Shown: one piece after another, positions 1-7,080 of the stretch
Position numbering within the stretch: position 1 is the first letter of the stretch
How the letters are laid out: the number at the start of each line of letters is the position of its first letter
From: DATDCV01 sp036524155
Lineage (GTDB): Bacteria; Verrucomicrobiota; Verrucomicrobiia; Limisphaerales; UBA8199
Length of the DNA stretch: 15,607 nucleotides
Assembly: GCA_036524155.1 (NCBI GenBank)
Contig: DATDCV010000328.1
Coordinates: 1-15,607, forward strand
Reading direction: 5' to 3'
Notes under the pieces: model-generated
Database searches by the model: none
Told to the model about the DNA's origin: nothing
Seen by the model: only the letters and a program-made list of their open reading frames with translations
Program-made: the position numbers and the translations under genes

Positions 1-261
1 GCATCGCCAGGCCACAGCGGGCGTGAGATCGGCCGTGTATTGCACCTGATACACGGTGTTGGTGCCAGTCGAAACCGAGATCTGAAAGGCCCCGTTTGGG
101 AGTACGGAGCCATGAAGTGACGGTGCGGACACCTGCGCTGGGAGTTGCGTCGGCAGGCCGAGTAGAAACTGGGCGACCAGGAAACAACAAATCACAAACC
201 AAGCACTGGAGACCGATCGAACGCGCGAACGAAAATACAGAAGCGGGCTTAGAGACTTCAT
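1..261 (-). CDS. N-terminal fragment of an exported protein (partial, runs off the left edge)
   Basis: Read on the minus strand from the ATG at 261-259, the frame is open for all 87 codons to the window edge, so the gene is cut off. The product begins MKSLSPLLYFRSRVRSVSSA, giving a basic n-region. A hydrophobic core follows at about residues 20-38 (AWFVICCFLVAQFLLGLP), then an A-Q-V-like cleavage region near residue 43. This is a convincing Sec signal peptide. The mature part contains 'NGAFQISVSTGTNTVYQVQYTADLTPAVAW'-type sequence (residues about 57-86), which resembles the short beta-rich modules with a Y.VQ.S.DL..W signature found in many secreted Verrucomicrobia proteins. No function can be assigned from this fragment. 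No clear Shine-Dalgarno precedes the ATG. The start is supported by the signal peptide beginning directly after it. The gene diverges from the sensor kinase at 722 and has a structured upstream region (365-489). Confidence 0.72.
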   Translation of the reverse strand, partial: MKSLSPLLYFRSRVRSVSSAWFVICCFLVAQFLLGLPTQLPAQVSAPSLHGSVLPNGAFQISVSTGTNTVYQVQYTADLTPAVAWRC

Positions 262-364
262 AGCGTCGACAGAAAATGGCAGTCGAAGACCCGTTGGCGA
301 AGTCCGCGGGAGGGCGGGACCCGGCGCATCATCTAACTTCATGGGTCTTCCTGCCTGAGATTTC

Positions 365-380
365 CGTGCCGCAAGGCACG
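365..380 (-). other. Small perfect hairpin CGTGCC-TTGC-GGCACG
   Basis: Six perfectly paired bases flank a four-base loop. It lies 104 bp upstream of the exported-protein start at 261 and directly beside the large inverted repeat at 387-489. Read on the plus strand the loop is GCAA, a GNRA-type tetraloop, so strand assignment is not certain. There is no T-rich tract on either side, so a classical intrinsic terminator is not indicated. Confidence 0.5.
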
Positions 381-386
381 TGTCGC

Positions 387-489
387 GATCCGGGCGATAC
401 CACCGCCGTGCAGATGTTCCCCTTATCTACCCTCGGCTTCCCTTACACCCTAAGCCAGGACCCGCTCCAGCAGTGGTATCGCCAGGACC
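387..489 (-). repeat. 103-bp inverted-repeat element, possible structured leader RNA
   Basis: Arms at 387-408 and 468-489 are 22 bp each and match at 18 of 22 positions as DNA. As a minus-strand transcript, three of the four mismatches become G-U pairs, leaving one mismatch. That asymmetry favours a minus-strand RNA stem. The 59-base interior holds two further stems on the minus strand: GGCTT/AAGCC, then GTAGAT/ATCTGC with a 9-base loop. Together they would make a three-way junction. Two readings are possible. It may be a leader RNA of the exported-protein gene, which starts 126 bp downstream. Or it may be a mobile inverted-repeat element, because its total length matches three other elements in this window. 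I recognise no known riboswitch class. Confidence 0.6.
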
Positions 490-674
490 TGCGGCGCGAT
501 GCACCAGCAACCGGCGAACGATGAGATTCTGCACCAGACGGTGATCAACGCCTAGTCGGATGAAGTACTGAGGATTCAAGCCGGTGCAACAAAGTTGCTT
601 AACCAGCGTATCAGGCCGCACAATCACGAGCAGCCGGCCACCGTTGGTCTGCCCGCGATTTGGGGTGTTCGGGT

Positions 675-703
675 TTGCCACCGCGGGATGAATAGTCTAA
701 AAC
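675..703 (+). promoter_or_regulatory. Candidate sigma70-type promoter for the sensor kinase
   Basis: TTGCCA at 675-680 (5 of 6 to the -35 consensus) is followed after 17 bp by TAAAAC at 698-703 (4 of 6 to the -10 consensus). Initiation near 710 would leave a leader of about 12 bases before the ATG at 722. The assignment rests only on consensus similarity and spacing. Confidence 0.35.
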
Positions 704-721
704 TCGCGCATCAGGCGCGCT

Positions 722-3700
722 ATGAGATCGAAGGCTGGTGTGTCGGCGATTGTTATTGGCCTCGCGGGAGTGCTCGCGGCGACGCAGGTCGGGGCTGCGC
801 AAAAGGCGCTGGATGCCGGCCAAGTGGCCCTCGAGTTCAACCGGCGTTCCTGGCAGCACGAGCACGGGCTGACAGCGGGTGACCGGGTGTATGCAATCCG
901 GCAGACCCGCGATGGATATTTGTGGCTGGCGACTCAGTACGGGCTGGCGCGGTTCGACGGCCGTACTTTCACCGTTTTCGATCATGTCACCACGCCGGAA
1001 CTTGCGGATGAGGATTGCCGGACTCTGGCAGAGGACCCGGAAGGAAATCTGTGGATCGGGACGCGGACGGGCGTGCTTCGGCGGTCGGGGAACCGCTTCA
1101 CGTCGTTCAACGGCAAACTGGGGAGTCACCCCGTAACATATCCACCGTTGTGCGCCAGCGCGGGCGGAGGCATGTGGGTGGCGGGGCGTGGCTTCATTTG
1201 CCGAATCCAGGGTGATGCGGTGAAGATCCACGCGGAGGGGCAAAGGCTCCCGATTAGGGACGGTGTGCCGACTTCGCTGAAAGAAGACAAGGCGGGTATT
1301 CTGTGGGTTGGGACCTCGGGCGGCCTGGCGCGCTTCGATCCGAAAACTCAGCGTTTTGAAGTCAGCACCAAGTGGGGGGGCTTGGAGCGCCGGCCGGTTC
1401 AGGATATCTGGCAGGCTCCCGGTGGCGAGCTGTGGCTGCTTTTTGCGGAATCGGTCCCTGAGCCCGGAGCGCTGTTTCCGGCGACTTGGCTCGCGCGCCT
1501 GGATCCGGCCCGGTGGCCGGAAGGGCCTGTCGCCGAGGAACGCTCGCTGACCTCTGGCTGGTCCGGGCGGTTTATCGCCGGAGATGCCGATGGAAGCATG
1601 TGGCTGGCGGGAGGACGGGACGGTGTCTGCCGCTACCGGAAGGGCCAATTGGAGTTACTGCCGATACTTTCACGGCTTGAGGAGGATGCTTCGCAATGCG
1701 TGTTTCCCGACCGCGAGGGCAATCTGTGGGTCGGCACCGACAAAGCGGGACTCGAACGGTGGACGCCACGGAACATGTTCACCTACACCACCCAAAACGG
1801 ACTGGCTCATGACAACGTGTGGAGCGTTTGGGAAGGGCGCGATGGGGGAGTCTGGGTCGGCACCGACGGCGGGGTCACCCGGTTCGAACACGGCCAGGCA
1901 CGCGTATTGCGGCGGGCGGACGGTTCGGTCCACAAAGATGTGCGCGCAGTGGTGGAAGACGCCGAAGGCGCGCTTTGGGTTGGAACGATGAGAAGCCTCG
2001 AATGCATCCGTGACGGAATAACCACGCAGGTTGAACTTCCCGGTGAATGGTTTGAGACGAAGATCCGCGCGTTGCAACCAGGGCGTGACGGTTCGCTGTG
2101 GGTAGGCACCGTGCGGGGATTGACCCGGCTGCACAAGGAGCAGCGGACCAAATACACCACGGCGGATGGCTTGGGGAGCGAAGAAGTGCGCGCTATGCTC
2201 GAGGACCGGGCAGGCGATCTGTGGGTCGGGACGTTCGGCGGCGGGTTAAGCCGTTTGCACGCGGGGAGGTTTACTACGCTCACCACGACCAATGGACTCT
2301 CCAGCAATAATGTCTGGGCGTTGCATGAGGATGCAGACGGAGTGTTGTGGATCGGCACCGACAACGGGCTGAGTTGCTATGCAGACGGGCGGCTCACGAC
2401 GTTTACTAAGACTCAGGGGCTCCCGACCACCCTCGTCAACTGCCTTGTCTCCGATAATCAAGGCCGGTTGTGGGTGGGACACGACCGGGGGATTTATACC
2501 CTCGAAAAGGCCGAACTCCGCGAGGCGGCCCGAAAACCCCGCAGCACGCTGACGCCGGTATCGTATGATGAATCGGACGGCATGCTCAGCGTGGAGACCA
2601 ACGGCCAGAAGAGCAACCCGTCGGCGTGCCGGACACGCGATGGACGGTTATGGTTCCCCACGGTGCGGGGAGTTGCGGTCATCGACCCGTCGAAGATTGG
2701 GCCCCACCCGGTCCCGCCGCTGGCCGCCATTCAGGAAGTGCGCGCCAATGGGGACCAGGTGTTCGGGGACACTCCGGAGCCTGCCGTGGCCAGCGGGGGC
2801 GGGAAACAACCCAAATCTCAAGGGCTCGACCTTGCGTTTCGTCCTGGTGGCGCGCGGGTTCTGGGGTTCCACTATACCGCCAACACCTTCGTTGCCCCGG
2901 AGAAAGCAGCCTTCAAATATCGGCTGCTCGGCCTGGACGACCATTGGATCCACGCCGGCACGCAACGCCAGGCCTACTTCACGGATTTGCGGCCCGGCAC
3001 GTATCGATTCGAGCTGATCGCCTGCAATCACCATGGCGTTTGGCAGCAGCGTGGCGCCTCACTGGCTTTTTACATCGCCCCGTTTTATTACCAGACGTGG
3101 TGGTTCTACCTGGCGTGCGGCACCGCCACGGTGACGCTCCTCGCCCTGGTTATTGCGTGGCGGGTACGGGAACTCCACAAGATTTACGAACTTCAGCGAA
3201 CCAACGCCCTCAACGAACAACGGCGCCGAATCGCGCGGGACATCCACGACGAACTAGGAGCTTCGTTGACCCACATCATGCGGCTAAGCGAGCAAGCGCG
3301 AAAATCCGCTCCCGGGACCGATGGGCCCGGGGTGGCGGCTCAGCGCATTGCTTCGATTGCCGGGGAGGCAGTGGACAACATTAGCGAGATCGTTTGGGCC
3401 AACAATCCCGAGTACGACACGCTGGAAGACCTTGTGGCTTACGTGCGCGAACACGCCGCCGGCTTTTTCGCCGACACCGGCATCAACGTGCGCTTTGACT
3501 TCCCGGAAACGGTCCCGCCACGCACGGTCACGGGTTTGTTCCGACGTCACTTCGTGCTGGTGATGAAGGAAGCCCTCCAAAACATCGTCAAGCATGCCGG
3601 CGCGCACGAGGTGAACATCCGGCTGTCGGCGCACGGCAATCTGCTGGTTCTCTCCATTGCCGACGACGGCTGTGGTTTCAACGTGGCTGGAGCCCGTCCT

Positions 3701-3823
3701 TCCGGCAACGGCCTCACGAATATGCGACAGCGAATCGAGGAACTCCAGGGAACCCTCGAAGTGGAAACATCACTCCACCAAGGCACGAAAATAAGATTGG
3801 CGATCCCTCTGTTGTATGAGTAA
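722..3823 (+). CDS. Two-component-propeller sensor histidine kinase (HisKA_3 type)
   Basis: A 1033-residue membrane sensor. A signal peptide (residues 1 to about 25, ending VGAAQ) is followed by 14 copies of the Reg_prop blade signature G-x-[LM]-W-[IVL]-[GA], from about residue 61 (GYLWLATQYGLARF) to 656 (GRLWFPTVRGVAVI). This is enough for two seven-bladed propellers. A Y_Y_Y domain follows at about 731-783, then one membrane helix at about 793-815. The cytoplasmic part has a HisKA_3 dimerisation helix with RRRIARDIHDELGASL, in which His842 is the predicted phosphorylation site. The GHKL ATPase has N-box residues E950 and N954, then DDGCGF from 981 and GNGLTNMRQRIEELQG. The kinase core is of the NarX/DesK class and pairs with LuxR/NarL regulators, one of which lies 68 bp downstream. 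No receiver or AraC domain is fused. The ligand is unknown; related periplasmic propellers often sense polysaccharide breakdown products, which is an inference here. Confidence 0.93.
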   Translation: MRSKAGVSAIVIGLAGVLAATQVGAAQKALDAGQVALEFNRRSWQHEHGLTAGDRVYAIRQTRDGYLWLATQYGLARFDGRTFTVFDHVTTPELADEDCRTLAEDPEGNLWIGTRTGVLRRSGNRFTSFNGKLGSHPVTYPPLCASAGGGMWVAGRGFICRIQGDAVKIHAEGQRLPIRDGVPTSLKEDKAGILWVGTSGGLARFDPKTQRFEVSTKWGGLERRPVQDIWQAPGGELWLLFAESVPEPGALFPATWLARLDPARWPEGPVAEERSLTSGWSGRFIAGDADGSMWLAGGRDGVCRYRKGQLELLPILSRLEEDASQCVFPDREGNLWVGTDKAGLERWTPRNMFTYTTQNGLAHDNVWSVWEGRDGGVWVGTDGGVTRFEHGQARVLRRADGSVHKDVRAVVEDAEGALWVGTMRSLECIRDGITTQVELPGEWFETKIRALQPGRDGSLWVGTVRGLTRLHKEQRTKYTTADGLGSEEVRAMLEDRAGDLWVGTFGGGLSRLHAGRFTTLTTTNGLSSNNVWALHEDADGVLWIGTDNGLSCYADGRLTTFTKTQGLPTTLVNCLVSDNQGRLWVGHDRGIYTLEKAELREAARKPRSTLTPVSYDESDGMLSVETNGQKSNPSACRTRDGRLWFPTVRGVAVIDPSKIGPHPVPPLAAIQEVRANGDQVFGDTPEPAVASGGGKQPKSQGLDLAFRPGGARVLGFHYTANTFVAPEKAAFKYRLLGLDDHWIHAGTQRQAYFTDLRPGTYRFELIACNHHGVWQQRGASLAFYIAPFYYQTWWFYLACGTATVTLLALVIAWRVRELHKIYELQRTNALNEQRRRIARDIHDELGASLTHIMRLSEQARKSAPGTDGPGVAAQRIASIAGEAVDNISEIVWANNPEYDTLEDLVAYVREHAAGFFADTGINVRFDFPETVPPRTVTGLFRRHFVLVMKEALQNIVKHAGAHEVNIRLSAHGNLLVLSIADDGCGFNVAGARPSGNGLTNMRQRIEELQGTLEVETSLHQGTKIRLAIPLLYE

Positions 3824-3891
3824 GAGAAAGCCCCATCAGCGCACGGTCATGATCGCATCATATATTCATCTGATGGCCTTTCGGGCCTGAA

Positions 3892-4560
3892 ATGCCCACC
3901 CTCCTGCCGACGCCCATGGAACGTAGCCCGCCAGCCATCCGAGTCGCTATCGTTGAGGATCGCCAGGTCGACCGCGAAAGCCTGAAGGATCTCCTCAAGG
4001 CAGCCCCCGGTTTTGCCTGCGTCGACGCCTGTGCCTCCGCCACCGAGGCGTTGGACCGCCTGCCGGATAGCCGCCCGCGGATTGTCCTCATGGATATCCA
4101 GTTACCCGGTATTTCCGGCATTGAATGCGTCCGCCAATTAAGCGGCGTTCTCCCGGATACGCAGTTCATGATGCTGACCGTGCTGGAGGACCACGACCTT
4201 ATTTTCCGGTCGTTGGCTGCCGGGGCGACCGGCTACCTTCTCAAGAAGACACCCTCCGACCAGTTGCTTGGCGCCATTCGCGAGTTGGATGCGGGCGGAG
4301 CGCCCATGTCAGGACAGGTGGCACGGAAAGTCGTCGCGGCATTTCGCCACCCTCCCGCCCCCACCTCCGAGCTCGACAAACTCTCGCCCGCTGAGCAAGG
4401 AGTGCTGCATCGCCTCGCTAGGGGCCTGCTCTACAAAGAGGTGGCCGACGAGATGGGGATCTCCGTCAGCACAGTGCGCACCCACGTGTGGCACATTTAC
4501 CGGAAGCTTCAGGTCCACAACCGCACCGAGGCCATCCTCAAAGTTGCCCCGGGGGGATAA
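3892..4560 (+). CDS. NarL/FixJ-type response regulator (receiver + LuxR HTH)
   Basis: A 222-residue response regulator and the evident partner of the kinase just upstream. The receiver domain spans about residues 16-135. The acidic pair is E22/D23 (VAIVEDRQVD), the phospho-acceptor is D68 (IVLMDIQLPG), the switch Thr is T95 (MMLTVLED), and the conserved Lys is K118 or K119 (GYLLKKT). The C-terminal LuxR-type helix-turn-helix runs from about 163 to 216 (LSPAEQGVLHRLARGLLYKE, then STVRTHVWHIYRKLQVHNRT). All catalytic residues are present, so it should be functional. The start is uncertain: ATG at 3892 and ATG at 3916 both lack a Shine-Dalgarno, and the receiver fold begins after both. A small GGCC-TTTCG-GGCC hairpin sits at 3875-3887, just before the first ATG. 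Target genes cannot be named from the sequence. Confidence 0.93.
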   Translation: MPTLLPTPMERSPPAIRVAIVEDRQVDRESLKDLLKAAPGFACVDACASATEALDRLPDSRPRIVLMDIQLPGISGIECVRQLSGVLPDTQFMMLTVLEDHDLIFRSLAAGATGYLLKKTPSDQLLGAIRELDAGGAPMSGQVARKVVAAFRHPPAPTSELDKLSPAEQGVLHRLARGLLYKEVADEMGISVSTVRTHVWHIYRKLQVHNRTEAILKVAPGG

Positions 4561-4605
4561 CGGCGGCTTGCGTTCGCCGCCCGCCGGGCTGGCCCCTCCT
4601 CTTAT

Positions 4606-4637
4606 CCGTGGCTGCAGGCGCCTTTGGCGCTCCACGG
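4606..4637. terminator. Strong bulged hairpin after the response-regulator gene
   Basis: Outer arms CCGTGG (4606-4611) and CCACGG (4632-4637) enclose an inner stem GCGCC-TTT-GGCGC, with an unpaired bulge on one side. A second perfect hairpin, CTGCAC-TGGCTG-GTGCAG, follows at 4641-4658. The position, 46 bp past the stop codon and ahead of the pgk promoter, suits transcription termination or transcript stabilisation. No T-tract follows, so intrinsic termination is unproven. It could also be repeat-derived. Confidence 0.4.
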
Positions 4638-4672
4638 CGACTGCACTGGCTGGTGCAGTACTGGGTGTACCC

Positions 4673-4772
4673 CCTCAGTCTTGGGGCGGAGCGCCGAGTT
4701 GTACTCGCCTTACAGGAGGCCGTCGGCGCGCTTAAGCCGATTAGAAATCGGCGCTCCGAACCAAGACTGAGG
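4673..4772. repeat. 100-bp inverted-repeat element (REPIN/MITE-like)
   Basis: Arms at 4673-4697 (starting CCTCAGTCTTGG) and 4748-4772 (ending CCAAGACTGAGG) are 25 bp each and match at 23 of 25 positions; the differences are a GG/TT pair. About 50 bp of GC-rich interior lies between them. It sits between the response regulator and the pgk promoter and overlaps no gene. The length and arm arrangement match the elements at 6151-6245 and 12670-12770. No transposase or tyrosine transposase (RAYT) gene lies nearby, so if mobile it is non-autonomous. Confidence 0.8.
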
Positions 4773-4795
4773 CGATGACCGGGTGGAACATCACC

Positions 4796-4823
4796 TTGAC
4801 TCTCCAGTCGGGTCGGTTATCCT
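4796..4823 (+). promoter_or_regulatory. pgk promoter
   Basis: TTGACT at 4796-4801 (5 of 6) is followed after a 16-bp spacer by TATCCT at 4818-4823 (4 of 6). Initiation near 4830 would leave about 24 bases before the pgk ATG at 4854. A Shine-Dalgarno AGGGGA is at 4839-4844, nine bases before the start. Promoter and ribosome site are consistent with one another and define the start of the pgk-tpiA-secG unit. Confidence 0.6.
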
Positions 4824-4853
4824 CTGCGCCCCTAATTCAGGGGACCCAAAGCT

Positions 4854-6113
4854 ATGGCAAAACTTACTGTCAGAGATTTGAACGTTCGCGGCCAACGCGT
4901 TTTTATGCGGGTGGATTACAACGTGCCGCTCGAGGAAAAGGACGGCCAGATGGTGATCACGGATGCGACCCGCATCGTGGAAACGCTGCCGACGCTGAAG
5001 TTGCTCATCCAGCAAGGGGGCAAGCTAATCCTCACGGCTCACTTGGGACGGCCGAAAGGCAAACGCGAGCCCTCCATGTCGCTGCGGCCCGTCGCCGCAA
5101 AGCTGGCCGAGTTGCTCGGGTGTCCGGTCGCCTTTGTCGATGACTGTATTGGGGAGAAAGTCGAGAAGACAGTGGGCTTGATGAAACCCGGCGACGTCGT
5201 GGTGCTCGAGAACGTGCGCTATTACGCGGAGGAAGAGGCCAACGACCCCGTTTTTGCCGAAAAACTGGCCCGGGTGGCCGACGTGTATGTCAACGACGCC
5301 TTTGGCGCCGCCCACCGCGCCCATGCCTCGACTGAGGGAGTGGCTCGCGTCGTTGCCCAACGTGGCGGCCAATGCGCGGCGGGATTGCTGATGGAGCGCG
5401 AGCTGAAATTCCTGGGAGACGAACTGGAAAAGCCGGCGCGCCCGTTTGTAGTGATTCTCGGCGGTGCCAAAGTCTCGGATAAGATCGAGGTTATCGACCG
5501 GTTGCTTGATAAAGCGGATACTATCCTGATCGGTGGTGCCATGGCGTACACTTTTCGCCTCGCGCAGGCCTGCAAAACTGGCAAATCCATGGTCGAGGCC
5601 GATAAAATCGAAGTTGCCAAAGCGGCTTTGGCCAAGTCAGTGCAGCGCGGCGTGAAATTCCTGCTGCCTGCCGACGACATCGTGGCGGTGCCTGTGAAAA
5701 CTGACAAACTGGACAAGAAAGGCAAGCCGGTCATCGATTATCAGAACGTGCGAGTCAACAACGAGATGAATTGCCCTGACGATGCCGCGGGCCTGGATAT
5801 TGGCCCCGCCACGGTTAAGGCCTACGCCGCCCAGATCGAACAAGCGAAAACCATCCTCTGGAACGGCCCGATGGGCCTCTTCGAAGACAAACGCTTTGCC
5901 GACGGCACAAACGCGATCGCCCGTGCGGTCGCTGAGGTAACCCAGACCAAAGGCGCCAAAAGCATCATCGGTGGCGGCGATAGCGTCAAAGCCCTGAACA
6001 AAGCCAAGCTCGGCGATAAGGTGACGTTCATGAGCACCGGCGGCGGCGCTAGTCTCGAATTTCTCGAAGGCAAGGTCCTCCCCGGTGTCGCGGCGCTGAC
6101 GGAGAAGGCGTGA
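4854..6113 (+). CDS. pgk: Phosphoglycerate kinase
   Basis: A 419-residue cytosolic glycolytic enzyme that interconverts 1,3-bisphosphoglycerate + ADP and 3-phosphoglycerate + ATP. It is full length for the bacterial family (about 390-420). The N-terminal substrate domain shows RVFMRVDYNVPL (R19, D21, N23) and TAHLGRPKG (H63, R66), then VVLENVRYY and NDAFGAAHRAHAST. The C-terminal nucleotide domain shows VILGGAKVSDKIEVIDRLL, LIGGAMAYTF, TILWNGPMGLFE, IIGGGDSVKAL and the glycine-rich STGGGASLEFLEG. A lysine- and aspartate-rich stretch (KTDKLDKKGKPVIDYQN) forms a modest insert, as often seen in bacterial forms. The start has an AGGGGA ribosome site nine bases upstream. gapA, a frequent upstream neighbour of pgk, is not here; the preceding genes are a two-component system. 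Confidence 0.98.
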   Translation: MAKLTVRDLNVRGQRVFMRVDYNVPLEEKDGQMVITDATRIVETLPTLKLLIQQGGKLILTAHLGRPKGKREPSMSLRPVAAKLAELLGCPVAFVDDCIGEKVEKTVGLMKPGDVVVLENVRYYAEEEANDPVFAEKLARVADVYVNDAFGAAHRAHASTEGVARVVAQRGGQCAAGLLMERELKFLGDELEKPARPFVVILGGAKVSDKIEVIDRLLDKADTILIGGAMAYTFRLAQACKTGKSMVEADKIEVAKAALAKSVQRGVKFLLPADDIVAVPVKTDKLDKKGKPVIDYQNVRVNNEMNCPDDAAGLDIGPATVKAYAAQIEQAKTILWNGPMGLFEDKRFADGTNAIARAVAEVTQTKGAKSIIGGGDSVKALNKAKLGDKVTFMSTGGGASLEFLEGKVLPGVAALTEKA

Positions 6114-6150
6114 AGCGCGAGTCGAATGGACGCCGACCACCAACGGACAC

Positions 6151-6245
6151 GGCGCGCGGACTCCAGTCCGCGGCAACATCCGTGTCCTGCAGGTTCTCGA
6201 GTTTTTCCGCTGTCGGGAATTGCTGCGGACTGAAGTCCGCGCGCC
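6151..6245. repeat. 95-bp inverted-repeat element with self-palindromic arms (REPIN-like)
   Basis: Arms at 6151-6176 and 6220-6245 are 26 bp and match at 24 of 26 positions. Each arm carries a nearly perfect short palindrome: GCGGACT-CC-AGTCCGC in the left arm, and GCGGACTGAAGTCCGC in the right. Each half can therefore fold alone, or both can pair into one long stem. This two-REP arrangement is the hallmark of a REPIN. It lies in the pgk-tpiA gap, 37 bp past the pgk stop, and could attenuate or stabilise the shared transcript. Confidence 0.85.
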
Positions 6246-6306
6246 GGGGCGGAACGCCAATCGTAAGGTAAAGTTGTTACATGCAGGCAGTGAGTACAGG
6301 AAGACA

Positions 6307-7071
6307 ATGAATAAAGAACGCAAGTTAATCATCGCCGGAAACTGGAAGATGAATAAAACCGTTGCCGAGGCTCTGGACCTCGTCCGCGGCCTCAAGATCG
6401 AACTCTCGAACGTAAAAGAGGTCGACATCGTAGTGTGCCCGCCGTTCACCGCGCTTTGCGAGGTATCAAAGGCGATCCTCGACTCGAACATCCGGCTGGG
6501 CGCGCAGAACATGAGCGAAAACAACGTCGGCGCTTATACGGGGGAAATCGCGGCGGTGATGCTGAAGGAGTTTTCGGTCCGCTACGTGATTCTGGGCCAC
6601 TCGGAGCGGCGGCAATATCAAAAGGAACCGGACGCGCTGATCGCGAAGAAGGCCCAGGCGGTGCATGCGGCGTCGCTCAAGCCGATCGTGTGCGTCGGGG
6701 AAACGCTGGCGGAACGCGAGGCCGGTCAGACGGAGAAGGTCCTCGAGACCCAGGTGCAGGGCAGTCTGTCGGGGCTCAGCAAAGACCAGATGGCGGAGAC
6801 GGTCGTGGCTTACGAGCCTGTATGGGCAATCGGGACGGGCAAGACGGCTACCACCGCCCAGGCGCAGCAGGCCCACGCCTTTATCCGCGGATTGTTGGGC
6901 AAGCTCTTCGACGAAACAGTTGCCCGCCGCGTCCGAATTCAATATGGTGGCAGTGTTAAGCCGTCCAACGCGCGCGAATTAATGAGCCAGCCGGATGTTG
7001 ACGGCGCGCTGGTGGGCGGGGCTTCGCTTGAAGTTCGCAGCTTTGCTGACATAATAAAGGGCTCAATTTAA
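6307..7071 (+). CDS. tpiA: Triose-phosphate isomerase
   Basis: A 254-residue cytosolic enzyme interconverting dihydroxyacetone phosphate and glyceraldehyde 3-phosphate. The TIM-barrel signatures are all present: AGNWKMNKT near the N-terminus (substrate Asn and Lys), VILGHSERRQYQ with the catalytic His, AYEPVWAIGTGKTAT with the catalytic Glu and the flexible phosphate loop, and YGGSVKPSNARE followed by DGALVGGASL for phosphate binding. I chose the ATG at 6307, which has AGGA at 6298-6301. The frame extends upstream to 6220, but that extension is translated inverted-repeat DNA and is absent from the family. The gene is followed after 9 bp by secG, a frequent pairing in bacteria. Confidence 0.97.
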   Translation: MNKERKLIIAGNWKMNKTVAEALDLVRGLKIELSNVKEVDIVVCPPFTALCEVSKAILDSNIRLGAQNMSENNVGAYTGEIAAVMLKEFSVRYVILGHSERRQYQKEPDALIAKKAQAVHAASLKPIVCVGETLAEREAGQTEKVLETQVQGSLSGLSKDQMAETVVAYEPVWAIGTGKTATTAQAQQAHAFIRGLLGKLFDETVARRVRIQYGGSVKPSNARELMSQPDVDGALVGGASLEVRSFADIIKGSI

Positions 7072-7080
7072 TAGCAGCGT

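Larger units (their letters stand above)
262..721. other. Divergent intergenic region with structured DNA, no convincing gene
   Basis: This 460-bp gap separates the exported-protein gene (-) from the sensor kinase (+). It contains a perfect 6-bp hairpin at 365-380, a 103-bp inverted-repeat element at 387-489, a small palindrome GCAAC-AAA-GTTGC at 586-598, and a candidate promoter for the kinase at 675-703. Short open frames exist on both strands (276-524 plus, 427-681 minus), but their products show no recognisable domain and both run through the inverted repeat, so I do not call them. One of these structures may be a regulatory leader of the minus-strand gene. Confidence 0.6.

Noticed and set aside
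344..361. Minus-strand ATCTCAGGCAGGAAGACC, recalling the 3' end of a glycine riboswitch
   Set aside because: The conserved upstream core (CCGAAGG and the pairing GAGAG) is missing, and the downstream gene is an exported protein, so similarity is probably chance.
276..524. 82-codon plus-strand frame in the divergent gap
   Set aside because: It runs through both hairpins of the structured region and has no ribosome site, recognisable domain or start context.
427..681. 84-codon GTG-started minus-strand frame upstream of the exported-protein gene
   Set aside because: Its middle looks vaguely protein-like, but the C-terminal part is translated from the inverted repeat, no ribosome site precedes it, and no family is recognised.
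611..1648. 345-codon open frame on the minus strand opposite the sensor kinase
   Set aside because: It lies opposite strong propeller repeats, is rich in Arg and Pro, and has no recognisable domain. Long antisense frames are expected in GC-rich DNA.
6220..6306. 29-residue N-terminal extension of TpiA
   Set aside because: It is encoded by the right arm of an inverted-repeat element and does not occur in the family; ATG 6307 has a ribosome site.
5637..6524. 295-codon minus-strand frame across the pgk end, the pgk-tpiA gap and the tpiA start
   Set aside because: It overlaps two unmistakable glycolytic genes and an inverted repeat, and has no domain signature.
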